Assembly (NCBI RefSeq): GCF_000719705.1
Contig: NZ_JOHO01000018.1
Coordinates: 1 to 64,000, forward strand
DNA from: Streptomyces sp. NRRL S-350
GTDB taxonomy: Bacteria > Actinomycetota > Actinomycetes > Streptomycetales > Streptomycetaceae
DNA length: 64,000 nt
Reading direction: 5' to 3'
Part shown: positions 45,270 to 56,084 of the stretch, in pieces
How positions within the stretch are numbered: position 1 is the first letter of the stretch
Layout: every line of letters begins with the position of its first letter
Notes under the pieces: generated by a model
What the model saw: only the letters and a program-made list of their open reading frames with translations
Databases searched by the model: none
Told to the model about the DNA's origin: nothing
Translations under genes and position numbers: made by a program

Positions 45270-45425
45270 TGCTGTTCTCCGAGCCGTTCCCCAGACCTTC
45301 CCCGATCAGCCCTCCGGACCGCTCCTGGAACGGTTCTCCCGTGTTCGCGTTCATCCGTGTCGGGCCGCTCCGGTTCCACCCGACGCGACGTCAGAACGTG
45401 ATCGCGCCCTCACTCGGTGCGACGA

Positions 45426-46304
45426 TCAGAGCACCGAGCGCACCGCGTCCGCGACCGAGGACAGCCGCGTGTAGACGCCCGGGTGGGCCGCCTCGGCGCA
45501 GCCCGTCCCCCAGGACACCAGGCCGACCAGCCGCCCGCCGACGATCAGCGGACCGCCGCTGTCGCCCTGGCAGGCGTCCTTGCCACCCTTCTCCTCGCCC
45601 GCGCAGACCATCCCCCGCGCGTCGAACTTGCCGTCCTGCCCGCCCGGATAGGCGTGCGCACAGGTCTGGTCCGGGACGATCGGCACCTCCACGCCGCGCA
45701 GCACGGGCGAGTAGTCGCCCCGGCCGGTGGTGTCACCCCAGCCGAACACCTGGGCCCTGGTGTCGGCCGCGTACGGCGCGGTCTCGCCCTGGCCGATCAG
45801 CTCGACCACCGGCCGGGAGTCCTGGGGCTGGGCGAGGGTGAGCACCGCGACGTCGTTCATGTTGGCGGTGAAGGAGTAGTCGGGGTGGATCCAGACCGAC
45901 TGCACCGCCACCTCCCGGCCGGCCGTGCCGCGCAGGTCGTCCCGGCCGACGATGGCCTTGAGGCCCGGCCGGTCCACCCGGCCCTTGGCCTCGTCGTAGA
46001 AGCAGTGCGCGGCCGTCACCACCTTGGTCGGACCGACCAGTGCGCCCCCGCAGAACTGGCCGGAGCGGCCGCTGCCGAACTGCTGGCGACTGGACAGCGC
46101 CACGATCCACGGGTGCTCCGCCGTACTCGCGGCGTCGCCCCCGACCACCCGGCGCTGCGCTTCGGCCGGCGCCGCCGCCCCGAGGGCGACCACCGGGACG
46201 GGGACGGCGGCGAGCAGCGCCAGCAGGGCGGCGCGGCATCGGCCGTGGGCCGCCCGGGACGCGGTGGGGGTCGGCAGGTCAGTGCGGTCCGGCTCGGTCG
46301 GCAC
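45426..46304 (-). CDS. secreted trypsin-like serine protease (S1 family)
   Basis: 292 aa from GTG 46304, with GGAG 5 nt upstream. A signal peptide (charged start to about 23, hydrophobic 24-45, cleavage near AAPAEAQ) is followed by the activation site RRVVGGD. The catalytic triad is H100 (TAAHC), D151 (MNDVAVL) and S249 (QGDSGGP). D243, six residues before the serine, predicts cleavage after Lys or Arg. Disulfide cysteines flank the active-site motifs. It is exported and probably digests extracellular protein. Its gene lies between two units with terminators, so it is monocistronic. Confidence 0.94.
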   Translation of the reverse strand: MPTEPDRTDLPTPTASRAAHGRCRAALLALLAAVPVPVVALGAAAPAEAQRRVVGGDAASTAEHPWIVALSSRQQFGSGRSGQFCGGALVGPTKVVTAAHCFYDEAKGRVDRPGLKAIVGRDDLRGTAGREVAVQSVWIHPDYSFTANMNDVAVLTLAQPQDSRPVVELIGQGETAPYAADTRAQVFGWGDTTGRGDYSPVLRGVEVPIVPDQTCAHAYPGGQDGKFDARGMVCAGEEKGGKDACQGDSGGPLIVGGRLVGLVSWGTGCAEAAHPGVYTRLSSVADAVRSVL

Positions 46305-46444
46305 CGTGACTCCAGAAGGCTCGGCAGCAGGCAACCGGCACAGCGTAGGTGACCGGCTACACTGCGCGACCACATACCGACGCGCCGCCACCCGGACGAG
46401 CGACAACCGCCACCCGTACGCTGACGCGCCCGGGCCCGGACAGG

Positions 46445-46482
46445 CCTGAAGGCCCGGAGCCGTGCGGCTCCGGGCCTTCAGG
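46445..46482. terminator. terminator after hrdB
   Basis: A 17-bp perfect stem (46445-46461 with 46466-46482) and GTGC loop, 17 bp downstream of the hrdB stop on the minus strand. Confidence 0.92.
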
Positions 46483-46499
46483 TGGGGTACTGCTGCCGA

Positions 46500-48143
<1,644 letters not shown>

Positions 48144-48544
48144 GAACAACCTCTCGGACGATGAGTGGACTCGAACCCGTACCGGCCGCCCGAGCGGGCG
48201 GGGAAGGAAATCGCGCGTCAGGCGCGCGGTGTCGATTCCGACCGACTCGGGCTTGAGGACTGGGTTTGCAGGACGGCAGCAGCGCCGCGGACCAACACAG
48301 CATTCTGACATGTTGGAGTATTCCGGAGCTGCTCCCGCTCAGGAGACATCGCTGCTACTCGTCAAGTGTTACGCATGGCCTTCGTGTCGCGGGTCACACC
48401 GCAATGCGCCCGCGGCCACCAGGCCGGAGTCCATCATCGCGCACTCGCACCGAAACGTTTTGTCATGGCCTTGAAGGGCCCCGGAAGACGGGCCCGGGTC
48501 TCCTCGCCGCTGGGAGCCCGGTCCTCGGAGGGGCGCACACACGG
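48144..48544. other. hrdB upstream non-coding region
   Basis: About 400 bp without coding signal, of lower GC around 48300-48370 (TGACATGTTGGAGTATTCCG and neighbours). It should contain the hrdB promoter; I cannot assign the -35/-10 boxes with confidence. Confidence 0.5.
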
Positions 48545-48584
48545 AGGCCCCCCGACTGCGCCGCACGGCGCGGCCGGGGGGCCT
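48545..48584 (-). terminator. terminator after whiH
   Basis: AGGCCCCCCG (48545-48554) pairs with CGGGGGGCCT (48575-48584), and an inner GCGCCG/CGGCGC stem extends it. It lies 52 bp past the whiH stop. Confidence 0.85.
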
Positions 48585-48635
48585 GGCGGAGCGGACCGCC
48601 GGGGTCCGGCGCCTCCGCTCGACGGGACAGCCCGT

Positions 48636-49514
48636 TCAGTGCTCCCGGGGCGCGGGGACGGACGGCTCGATCTCGGGGTGGACGGTGAGCAGCGCCCGCA
48701 CCGCGACCTCGGCCGCCGCGCCGTCGCCGGCGCCCAGCGCGTCCACCAGCCGGGCGTGCAGGCCGACCGAGGACTCGGAGGGGCGCTCGCAGGAGATCGC
48801 CGGGCCGCCGGAGACCTGCAGCGCGCAGGCGACGATCGCGGACAGGTGCTCCAGCATCCGGTTGCCGGCCAGCTGCAGGATCAGGCCGTGCAGTTCGGCG
48901 TCGGCCCGGGTGTAGGTCGACAGGTCGGCCTGGGCGGCGGCGTGGCCCATGATCTCGACCAGCTCGACCAGCCGCTGCTGCACGTCCTCGCGGCCGTGAC
49001 CGGCGGCGAGCCGGGCGGCCAGCGGGTCGATCGACCAGCGGAGCTCGAACAGCTCCCGGCGCTGCTCGTCCCGCTGCGGACCGAAGGCGCGCCACTCGAT
49101 GATGTCCGGGTCCAGCAGGTTCCAGTCGCTGACCGGGCGGACCCGGGTGCCGACGTTCGGCCGGGCGCTGACCAGGCCCTTGGCCTCCAGCACGCGCAGC
49201 GACTCGCGGACGACGGTCCGGGACACCTCGAACCGCTGGCCGATCTCCTCCGGGACCAGCGGGCGGTCGGCGCCGAGGTCGCCGGAGACGATCATCTGGC
49301 CGAGCTGCTGGACGAGCTGGCCGTGCAGACCGCGGCCGCGGCTGCTGGTGGTCTTGCGGCCGACCCGGGAGATCTCGGACTCGGCGCCCTCCCAGCGGGG
49401 CGCCGGCGGGGTCGGCCGGTCGGCGTACGAGAAGCGGTCCAGGTCGCCGGAGCCGTGGATGGGCCCTTCGGCAGAACGGGCGGGGGTCATGGTGGGGTGC
49501 GCAAGGGTACTCAC
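48636..49514 (-). CDS. whiH: sporulation regulator WhiH (GntR family)
   Basis: 292 aa from GTG 49514 with AAAGGAGG directly upstream (spacing short); ATG 49490 is the alternative but lacks a site. The winged helix-turn-helix (HGQLVQQLGQMIVSGDLGAD through RESLRVLEAKGLVSARPNVG) is followed by an FCD effector domain with DAELHGLILQLAGNRMLEHL. The sequence follows S. coelicolor WhiH closely. WhiH is needed for sporulation septation in aerial hyphae. Its promoter region has a GCCGATCA element resembling a WhiG-type -10 (49578-49602). Confidence 0.95.
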   Translation of the reverse strand: MSTLAHPTMTPARSAEGPIHGSGDLDRFSYADRPTPPAPRWEGAESEISRVGRKTTSSRGRGLHGQLVQQLGQMIVSGDLGADRPLVPEEIGQRFEVSRTVVRESLRVLEAKGLVSARPNVGTRVRPVSDWNLLDPDIIEWRAFGPQRDEQRRELFELRWSIDPLAARLAAGHGREDVQQRLVELVEIMGHAAAQADLSTYTRADAELHGLILQLAGNRMLEHLSAIVACALQVSGGPAISCERPSESSVGLHARLVDALGAGDGAAAEVAVRALLTVHPEIEPSVPAPREH

Positions 49515-49577
49515 GCCTCCTTTGTCGGCGATCGGGAGGCGTGGCTTGAGAATTCTCGTGAAAAGCACACGAAAGGG

Positions 49578-49602
49578 TGATCGGCCGTGACTGGATAATT
49601 GA
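49578..49602 (-). promoter_or_regulatory. candidate WhiG-type promoter of whiH
   Basis: On the minus strand TCAA, 13 nt, then GCCGATCA, ending 64 bp before the whiH start. The -10 element resembles the GCCGATAA of sigma-WhiG promoters; the spacer is a little short. whiH is known to be transcribed by sigma-WhiG in S. coelicolor. Confidence 0.4.
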
Positions 49603-49708
49603 CTTCTTATCAGGAAGAACCGCTCATTACGGTCACTGCTGGTCGATCTTGGTGGTTCAGGGCAGCCAGCGCCCCCGCGCGGCCCCTCCCGGGCCCCACG
49701 GCGGCCCG

Positions 49709-50611
49709 CTACAACGCTCGGCGGCGGGCCTGGACGAGCAGCGCGACGAGCAGCAGCACGGCCGCGGGCGCCGCGATCGCCGCGAGCAGCGCCGGATCCG
49801 TCAGCGCCGCGCTCCCGGCCGCCCCGTTCGCACCGCCGTACACCCAGCCGTAGGCCCACTCGATGCCGGACTGGAACGGCAGCAGTTCGGCCGCACGGGT
49901 CGGCCACGGCCGCCCGGTGTGACGCAGCAGCAACGCGACGCCGGACTCCAGGAGCGGCGGCAGCGCGCACAGCAGCAGCAGGCCGGCGGCGGCACTGCGG
50001 GTCAGCGACGCCGTCAGCACCCCCGTCCAGGCGGCCGCGACCGTCAGCAGGACGAACGCCAGCAGCGCGGCCGGCACGCCGTGGCCGGCCACCAACGCCA
50101 GCGGCGCGAAGACACCCGGCAGGTCGGACAGACCGGACCAGCCGGCGGCGGTCAGCGCCTCCGACACCCGGGCCGACAGCCCCGCGGGCTCCGCCCAGGC
50201 CGCCACCGTGACGCCGCCCGGCAACGCCAGGTGCACGGCCACCGTGTCGAACAACAGCGTGGCCAGCGCCAGCAGCGCCGCCACGGGGCCCACCACCAGC
50301 AGCTTGGCCAGCAGCAGCCGCACCCGGCGCGGGTACGACACCAGTGAGGCCGGCAGCCCCGGGTGGCGCACCTCGTGCCCGTACGACAGCGCGCCCAGCA
50401 CCCCGGCTCCGAGGGCCGCGAACGGCAGCGGGATCAGCGGGACGGCGGCGGTCAGCAACCGCACGCACGCCGGGGCGGACAGCGGACCGTCCGGAGCCTG
50501 GCTCGCCAGGGCGGCGGCCACGACGGTGTCGCCGAGCAGCACGGCGGCGATCAGCAGCCAGGTGGAATGCAGGCCGCGCAGACGGCGCAGCTCGTAGGCC
50601 AGGACACGCAC
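49709..50611 (-). CDS. ABC-2 type membrane permease-like protein
   Basis: 300 aa. Six or more hydrophobic segments; the N-terminal MRVLAYELRRLRGLHSTWLL resembles ABC-2 permeases (cytoplasmic amphipathic start, then TM1). Conserved loops include GHEVRHPGLPASLVSYPRR and a late WAYGWVYGG segment. It lies 3 bp after the end of the ATPase-like gene on the same strand, so the two form a transport pair. Substrate unknown. The ATPase partner lacks catalytic residues, so this may not be an active pump (see the adjacent gene). Confidence 0.8.
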   Translation of the reverse strand: MRVLAYELRRLRGLHSTWLLIAAVLLGDTVVAAALASQAPDGPLSAPACVRLLTAAVPLIPLPFAALGAGVLGALSYGHEVRHPGLPASLVSYPRRVRLLLAKLLVVGPVAALLALATLLFDTVAVHLALPGGVTVAAWAEPAGLSARVSEALTAAGWSGLSDLPGVFAPLALVAGHGVPAALLAFVLLTVAAAWTGVLTASLTRSAAAGLLLLCALPPLLESGVALLLRHTGRPWPTRAAELLPFQSGIEWAYGWVYGGANGAAGSAALTDPALLAAIAAPAAVLLLVALLVQARRRAL

Positions 50612-50614
50612 GGT

Positions 50615-52273
50615 TCACTCGCTCCGGTGGTCGTCGGGGGTGGCGCAGGCCGGGGCGCCGGTCGCGCCGGAGGTGAAGCGACGCAGACGGACGGTGTCGT
50701 CTGCGAGCAGGTCGCTGTTCTCCCGGCAGCCCGGCGTCCTGGCCCGGGCGGCCCCCTCGGACGGACGGGGGTCGTCGCGGAAGAGCCGCTCGACGGCGAC
50801 GGTGGGGACCGGCCCGGTCCGGCCGGCTCGCTCGACGAAACCGGTGCCGGGCTCGGCTTGCTCGCGCTGCTCGGCGGCCCGCGGCGCCGGAGCGCCGAGG
50901 ACCGGGAGGGCGGCGGCGGTCACGGCGACGGGCAGCGCCCGGGCGGGCAGGGACACGTCGCCCCGGCGCCGCGGAGCGCGGCGCTGGCGGGCGGTGACGG
51001 CCTCGCTGTCGGACTTGCTGTCGGACTCGGGGGTGGTCGCGGGGGTGGTTCCGGGGACGGTCTCGGGGTCTGACCCGCACTCGGGCGCGGCCCCCGGTTT
51101 GGGCGTGGCCCCGGGCTCGGTGAGGGGCGCAGGAAGAACCGCCGGGGCGGTCGCAGGAATGAGCGCAGCGCCCGGCTTGGCTGCTGGCTTCGCAGTGGCT
51201 TCGGCCGCGGGGTTGGCCGCGGGCTTGGCGGCGGCCGCGTCACCGCGGGTGGCCGGGGCTTCGGCCGGGGCGGGCAGCCGGACGGCCCCGGAGGTGGTCT
51301 CCACCGCGGGCTCAGGGGCCGGTTCGGCCTCGGGCGCCGGGCGGACCCTGAGGTGGCCGGAGCGGCCCGAGGCGGCCGGCAGGACGACCCGGGGCGCCGG
51401 CTGCTCGACCACCCGGTCGGCCAGCTCGTGCAGCAGGATGCCGTGGCGGTAGGCGAGTTCGCCGATCTCGGTACGGTCGATGCCGGCCACCGCGAGACCG
51501 ACGCTGCCGTCCCGCCGGACGTCGGCGCCCTGACTGACCAGCAGGTCCGCCAACCGCGCCATCTGCGGCCCTCGGACGGCCACTTCTGGGCTGAGCCTGG
51601 TCCGGCGGAACTCCACGACCGGCTGATCGGCCACCAGGCGGCCCCGGTCCAGGGTGACGACCCGGTCCGCGAGCTGCGAGGCCTCCTGCGCGGTGCGGGT
51701 GGTCGCCAGGACCGTCCCGCCGGCGACGGCGAAGGACCGCAGGAAGGCGTGGAACCACTCGACGTTGCGTGGCGACAGCCCCTCGGTCGGCGCGTCCAGC
51801 AGCAGCGTGCCGGGGTCACCGAGCAGGGCCGCGGCCAGGGCCAGGCGGCGGTGCATGCCGGGCGAGAAGGCACGCAGCCGCTGCCCGGCGACGGCCGCCA
51901 GCCGGGTCTGCTCCAGCAGTTCGTCGGCCCGCCGGGCCGGGACGCCGACGGCCGCCGCGAGCATCCGCAGGTGGCTCTGCGCCCGGTGACCCGGATGCCC
52001 GGCGACCGCGGCCGCGACGTCGCCCGGGCCGGGCAGCACCACGCCGACTTCGCGCTCGGGGCGACGGAGCCGCCGGTAGGGGCGACCGTCGAAGAGTGTG
52101 ACGCCCTGGCCGCGTTCGAGTCCGAGCATCAACCGCAGCGCGGTGGACTTTCCCGCACCTTCGGCTCCGAGCAGCGCGGTCACCGTGCCTGGCCGGGCGT
52201 CGAAGGTCAGATCCAGGACCGCGGGCGGGGCGCCCTTGCGGTAGGTCTTGGTCAGTCCGGTGATCTGGATCAT
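50615..52273 (-). CDS. ABC ATPase-like protein with degenerate motifs and long tail
   Basis: 552 aa. Residues 1-225 are an ABC nucleotide-binding domain with Walker A GAEGAGKST (36-44), but the signature reads FSPGM (136-140), Walker B is LLLDAPTEG with Ala at 161 instead of the catalytic Glu, and the switch His is missing (LATTRTAQEA). The Q-loop region reads VVLPGPGD. A second globular part (to about 310) is followed by a 240-residue Pro/Ala/Glu-rich tail ending without a recognised domain. It could bind ATP without hydrolysing it. Located directly upstream of a permease and near whiH; a regulatory or structural role is possible. Confidence 0.82.
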   Translation of the reverse strand: MIQITGLTKTYRKGAPPAVLDLTFDARPGTVTALLGAEGAGKSTALRLMLGLERGQGVTLFDGRPYRRLRRPEREVGVVLPGPGDVAAAVAGHPGHRAQSHLRMLAAAVGVPARRADELLEQTRLAAVAGQRLRAFSPGMHRRLALAAALLGDPGTLLLDAPTEGLSPRNVEWFHAFLRSFAVAGGTVLATTRTAQEASQLADRVVTLDRGRLVADQPVVEFRRTRLSPEVAVRGPQMARLADLLVSQGADVRRDGSVGLAVAGIDRTEIGELAYRHGILLHELADRVVEQPAPRVVLPAASGRSGHLRVRPAPEAEPAPEPAVETTSGAVRLPAPAEAPATRGDAAAAKPAANPAAEATAKPAAKPGAALIPATAPAVLPAPLTEPGATPKPGAAPECGSDPETVPGTTPATTPESDSKSDSEAVTARQRRAPRRRGDVSLPARALPVAVTAAALPVLGAPAPRAAEQREQAEPGTGFVERAGRTGPVPTVAVERLFRDDPRPSEGAARARTPGCRENSDLLADDTVRLRRFTSGATGAPACATPDDHRSE

Positions 52274-52528
52274 CGCTGGCTGCTCCCATGCCGTCGGCCG
52301 ACCTGCTCGACGCGGAGCGGCCCCCAGAGGCGCCGGCGTGCGCCCGCACGACTCCGCGCCAGCACATTAGGGGGCGGCGACGGCTATTGCGGGCATTGCG
52401 GGAACGGCACGGGGCCGCCGACCGCCCGCCTCACCCGATCAGGGGAAAATCCGATCCTGCGATTCACGGGCCCGCCGTCGTGGGGCCACAGGGCGCGGGT
52501 GGGAGTCAGGCCCGTTCCCGACCGGTCG

Positions 52529-52807
52529 CTACCGGGCCGGCCAGTGCAACGGCGGGAGCTTCTCGTCGCCGCAGCCCGCCAGGGACTCCCCGACGGCTGC
52601 CTGGCCCTCGTCGGCGGCCAGGCCCGACTGCTCACGCTCAGCGGTGAGCCGCTCCTTGCGCGGCGGCGATCGACTCGGCCCCGGCCTGCGCGGTCTGCAG
52701 TGCGGCCGGCTCCTTCTCCGTGGGGGTGGTGGTCACGTCCAGGCTCTGCAGTCGGCGGTCGGACCCTCGATGAGGAAACGCTGGTGCACGCAGTCCTTGT
52801 GGGCCAT
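52529..52807 (-). pseudogene. small gene disrupted by two compensating frameshifts
   Basis: ATG 52807 follows GGGGAG with good spacing. Frame 1 reads MAHKDCVHQRFLIEG, then coding bias moves to a second frame (SDRRLQSLDVTTTPTEKEPA and on, about 35 codons), and returns to frame 1 (KERLTAEREQSGLAADEGQA onward) to a TAG at 52529. G/C at third positions follows the spliced path, not a single frame. One base appears missing near 52791 and one extra near 52685. The total is 93 codons. Reconstructed, it is a helical, Ala/Glu-rich protein with no recognised family. Sequencing error or recent decay are both possible. Confidence 0.55.
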
Positions 52808-52996
52808 CGCGGGACTCCCCGGGTCGCGGAGCCCTTCGGCCCGGCGGCCGAGGCTGGTCACCGACTCCCTGCGCCGGTGCCCCGGTGCGCTGGTGGACGC
52901 AGCCGGGTCGGGCCGTTCGGACGCCCGGGCCCGGACGCTCACTGGAAACCCCCAGGCCGCGCGGGCCCCGGAAAACCGCCGCACGTCCGGCGGGGC

Positions 52997-53755
52997 TCAG
53001 GACTCCGGACGAAGCATGGGCGGGTTGAGGTCAGTCGCTCCGCCCGCGGTGAACAGCTGCGCCGGACGACCGCCCTGACGGGTCGTCGTGCCCCCGGAGG
53101 GCAACAGGAAGCCGGGGGTGCCGGTGACCTTGCGGTGGAAGTTCCGAGGGTCCAGCACCACACCCCAGACCGCCTCGTAGACCCGGCGCAGCTCGCCGAC
53201 GGTGAACTCGGTCGGGCAGAAGGCGGTGGCGAGGGAGGAGTACTCGATCTTGGAGCGGGCGCGTTCCACGCCGTCGGCGAGGATCAGCCCGTGGTCGAAG
53301 GCGAGCGGGACGCCGTCGACCGGGTTGTCGCCGAGGAGTTCGCCGACCGGGGCCCAGCGGGCACTGCTGGCGTCGCCGCCGGCCCGGGGCGTCGGCAGGT
53401 CGGGGGCGAGCACCAAGTAGGCGACGCTGACCACGCGCATTCGGGGGTCCCGCTGCGGATGGCCGTAGGTCGCGAGCTGCTCCAGGTGGGCACCGGCCGC
53501 ACCGGCACCGATCGTGTCCTGGCCGGGGGCGGAGTGGGCGCGCAGGCCGGTCTCCTCGGCCAGCTCCCGGGACGCGGCCTCGGCCAGGCCCTCGTCGGGG
53601 CGCACGAAGCCGCCGGGCAGCGCCCAGTACCCCTGGAACGGCGGCTCGCCCCGTCTGACCAGCAGGGCGCAGAGCGAGTGATCGCGCACCGTCAGCACCA
53701 CCAGGTCAACCGTGACAGCGAACGGGGGGAAGGCCGACGGATCGTAACGCGACAT
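52997..53755 (-). CDS. NUDIX-domain regulator, NrtR-like
   Basis: 252 aa from ATG 53755; ATG 53767 and a longer frame exist but a TATGAT element lies 7 nt upstream of 53755, suggesting a leaderless mRNA. The NUDIX box [20 protein letters not shown] (followed by ETGL) matches GX5EX7REUXEEXGU, and a C-terminal winged-helix half follows ([18 protein letters not shown], then [14 protein letters not shown]). This is the layout of NrtR regulators of NAD metabolism that bind ADP-ribose; the real target here is unknown. Short inverted repeats overlap the promoter. Confidence 0.9.
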   Translation of the reverse strand: MSRYDPSAFPPFAVTVDLVVLTVRDHSLCALLVRRGEPPFQGYWALPGGFVRPDEGLAEAASRELAEETGLRAHSAPGQDTIGAGAAGAHLEQLATYGHPQRDPRMRVVSVAYLVLAPDLPTPRAGGDASSARWAPVGELLGDNPVDGVPLAFDHGLILADGVERARSKIEYSSLATAFCPTEFTVGELRRVYEAVWGVVLDPRNFHRKVTGTPGFLLPSGGTTTRQGGRPAQLFTAGGATDLNPPMLRPES

Positions 53756-53785
53756 GACGACGATCATAGTCGTCTCTCTGACGAT
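53756..53785 (-). promoter_or_regulatory. promoter with repeated GACGAC half-sites
   Basis: Minus-strand TATGAT (53763-53768) is 7 nt before ATG 53755. GACGAC (53756-53761), GTCGTC (53769-53774) and GACGA (53780-53784) form two overlapping inverted repeats across it, as expected for an autorepressed NrtR-type promoter. Confidence 0.45.
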
Positions 53786-53925
53786 AAGCACAGGCCTGGA
53801 TACAGGCCGACGCACCGGTCGGCGCGCTGGTGGACGGATCGGTCGGCGCACCGGCAGGCTCCGGTGAGCGCCAGGGCGGTGGCCGGCGCGCCGAGCACCG
53901 TTCGCGCACCCGCGGGCGGAGGCTC

Positions 53926-53961
53926 ACCGGCTGGCGCCGCCGGAGCGGCGCCACCGCCGGT
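53926..53961 (-). terminator. hairpin at the debranching-enzyme gene end
   Basis: TGGCGCCGC (53932-53940) with GCGGCGCCA (53945-53953), plus outer ACCGGC/GCCGGT pairing. It starts at the last base of the stop codon region. Confidence 0.75.
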
Positions 53962-56084
53962 CAGCGGGCGACGAGCTGCAGGTCCGCCGACGCCTCCTCG
54001 ACCATCGCCACGCCGATCCTGCTGACCCGGACCGAGAAGGGCTCGCCTGCCACCCGCAGTCCGGTCAGCTCCAGCTCGCCGAGCGGCGCGGTGCTGGCCG
54101 GGCGGACCAGGACCCGGCCGCCCGGGACGTCGGGGCGGACCCCGGCGAGGGCGAACACCGCGTGCACGGCACCGGCCGCGGAAACCGCCGCCGGGCGGCA
54201 GGCGGCCGGGTGCGGCACGGGCGGGCTGCCGGGGATGCGCTGCTCCCCCGCGTACATCTCCGGCAGCCGCCCCTCGAAGTGGGCGGCCGCGGCGAGCAGG
54301 CCCTCCAGCAGGGTGCCGGCCTCGTTCTCGTGGCCGGCTTCGGCCAACCCGGCGACCGCCAGCGCGGTCTCATGCACCCGGACCGCACCGCCACGGTGGC
54401 CGAGTGGGTTGAAGCGGGGGGACTTCACGCTCAGGGTGCGCAGGCCCCAGCCACTGTCCAGCTCGGGCGCGACCAGGCGCTGGGCGAACAGCCGGGTCTG
54501 CTCGCGGTCCAGCAGGCTCTCGTGCCGGCTGCCGTGGGCGGCGAGCCCGGTGTCCAGCAGATGTGCCAGCGAGGAGACGACGGCGGGCAGCGGCCGCCCA
54601 CCCGGGGCCAGCCCTGCGGCGGGGCGACCGCCGGACAGGTCGTCGATCCAGAACCGGTCGCGGAAGCGCCCGCGCAGCCCGGCGGCCCAGCCCCGCCAGT
54701 CCTCCGCGCCGGGGCGGCCGAAGGCCTCCAGGAGCTCGGCGCCGTGCAGGGCGGCGCGGTGGGCCTGCGCCTGGACCTCGGCGCGGGCGGCGACCGGGTG
54801 GGCGGAGCGCTCCTCGACGGGGCGGCTGAGGTCGGTGACGAAGCCGTCGACCAGTCCCTCGCGCAGGGCGGCCAGGGCCCGCTCGGCGGCCGGCAGCAGC
54901 TCGGCCACCTCCACCACGGGCAGGCCCCAGCGCCAGGCCTCGGCCAGCACCGTGACGAACAGCAGGGTGGCCTCGGTGGCGGTGCAGGTGGGCGGCAGCT
55001 CCGGACCGCCGTGCCGCAGGGCGCCGGGCAGCAGGCCCCCGGTGCGGCCCGGGGCGGGGGCGAGCTGCTGACGGCGGGCCAGCGCCCGCAGGGTGCCGGC
55101 GGCCAGCCGGGTGCCCAGCGGGAGGGTCAGCCGGGCGGCCCAGAGCGCGTCGGCCGGCGCGAGGCCGAAGCGCCAGGGCGCGCCGGAGGCCGGGTAGAGG
55201 TCGGTGGGGCGGTCCGGGTCGGCGAACAGCAGGCCACCGAGCGCGTCCAGGGACCGGGAGACCAGCGGGGCGGCCCGGGGGTCGTCGCTGCGGACCTCCG
55301 GCTCGGACCACGGCAGCGGGACGCCGGTGCCGCGCCCGGCCGGGGGGCGGGGGCCGGTGGCGGCGCTCTCCAGCTCGGTGCGCAGCTCGACCGACCAGCG
55401 GGCGCCGGGCTGGACCTCCAGATCCCAGCGGAGCACCCCCGCGCCGGCCAGCACGGCGTGCGGGGAGGGCTTGGCGCTGACCACCGCGCTGTGCACGGGG
55501 CCCGTCCAGCGCAGCCCGGCGGACTGCACCTGGCCCGGCAGGTCGGCCGAGCGGTGTCCGACAGCGATCTCGGCGACCGGGCCGAGGTCGGTGCCGAGGG
55601 CGATCTCCAGGGGCAGCCTGGCGGGCCGCGGGCCGGTGTTGCGCACGACGACGGTCTCCACGCCGTCCGCGTGGCGCAGCCGCTCGACGGTGAGCGCAGG
55701 GTCCGGGTCGAGGTCGCCGGGGAGGCGGACGGCACCGAGGAAGCGCGCCTGGGCGGTGCTGGTCAGGGTGCCGTGGAGGGGGAGCGGCTCCATGCCGCCC
55801 AGCCGAAGCTCCATCCGGGCGAGCACCCGGACGCCGTTGCGGTAGAAGCCGTGCAGGCCGTGGCCGCGCAGTTGGCCGTCGGGGCCGGAGGCGGCCATCG
55901 CCGGGGCGTTGACGCAGATCACCGCGTGGTGGACGGCGGGGGGCTGGGGGCGCGGCGGGGCCGTGGGGCGGCCCGGGCCGACGGGCCCGGGGGGCGGCGC
56001 GACCTGGTCGAGGCGGCCGGCCGGTCTCGGCGCGCCGACCACGCTCTCGGCCGGCATGGCCTGTGGTGGCCTCATGGCGGTCAC
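53961..56084 (-). CDS. glycogen-debranching-like protein (GDE N-terminal bis domain)
   Basis: 707 aa from GTG 56084 with AGGAG 7 nt upstream; an open frame extends to 58346 but has no family features. After a 50-residue Pro-rich head, an N-terminal beta-rich domain (about 52-260: HHAVICVNAPAMAASG, GHGLHGFYRNGVRVLARMEL) resembles GDE_N_bis. The rest is an (alpha/alpha)6-barrel-like glycosidase region (for example DLYPASGAPWRFGLAP, DSGWGLRTLSVKSPRFNPLG). Relatives act as amylo-alpha-1,6-glucosidase or trehalose-type enzymes; catalytic residues cannot be fixed by eye. No signal peptide. Confidence 0.85.
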   Translation of the reverse strand: MTAMRPPQAMPAESVVGAPRPAGRLDQVAPPPGPVGPGRPTAPPRPQPPAVHHAVICVNAPAMAASGPDGQLRGHGLHGFYRNGVRVLARMELRLGGMEPLPLHGTLTSTAQARFLGAVRLPGDLDPDPALTVERLRHADGVETVVVRNTGPRPARLPLEIALGTDLGPVAEIAVGHRSADLPGQVQSAGLRWTGPVHSAVVSAKPSPHAVLAGAGVLRWDLEVQPGARWSVELRTELESAATGPRPPAGRGTGVPLPWSEPEVRSDDPRAAPLVSRSLDALGGLLFADPDRPTDLYPASGAPWRFGLAPADALWAARLTLPLGTRLAAGTLRALARRQQLAPAPGRTGGLLPGALRHGGPELPPTCTATEATLLFVTVLAEAWRWGLPVVEVAELLPAAERALAALREGLVDGFVTDLSRPVEERSAHPVAARAEVQAQAHRAALHGAELLEAFGRPGAEDWRGWAAGLRGRFRDRFWIDDLSGGRPAAGLAPGGRPLPAVVSSLAHLLDTGLAAHGSRHESLLDREQTRLFAQRLVAPELDSGWGLRTLSVKSPRFNPLGHRGGAVRVHETALAVAGLAEAGHENEAGTLLEGLLAAAAHFEGRLPEMYAGEQRIPGSPPVPHPAACRPAAVSAAGAVHAVFALAGVRPDVPGGRVLVRPASTAPLGELELTGLRVAGEPFSVRVSRIGVAMVEEASADLQLVAR

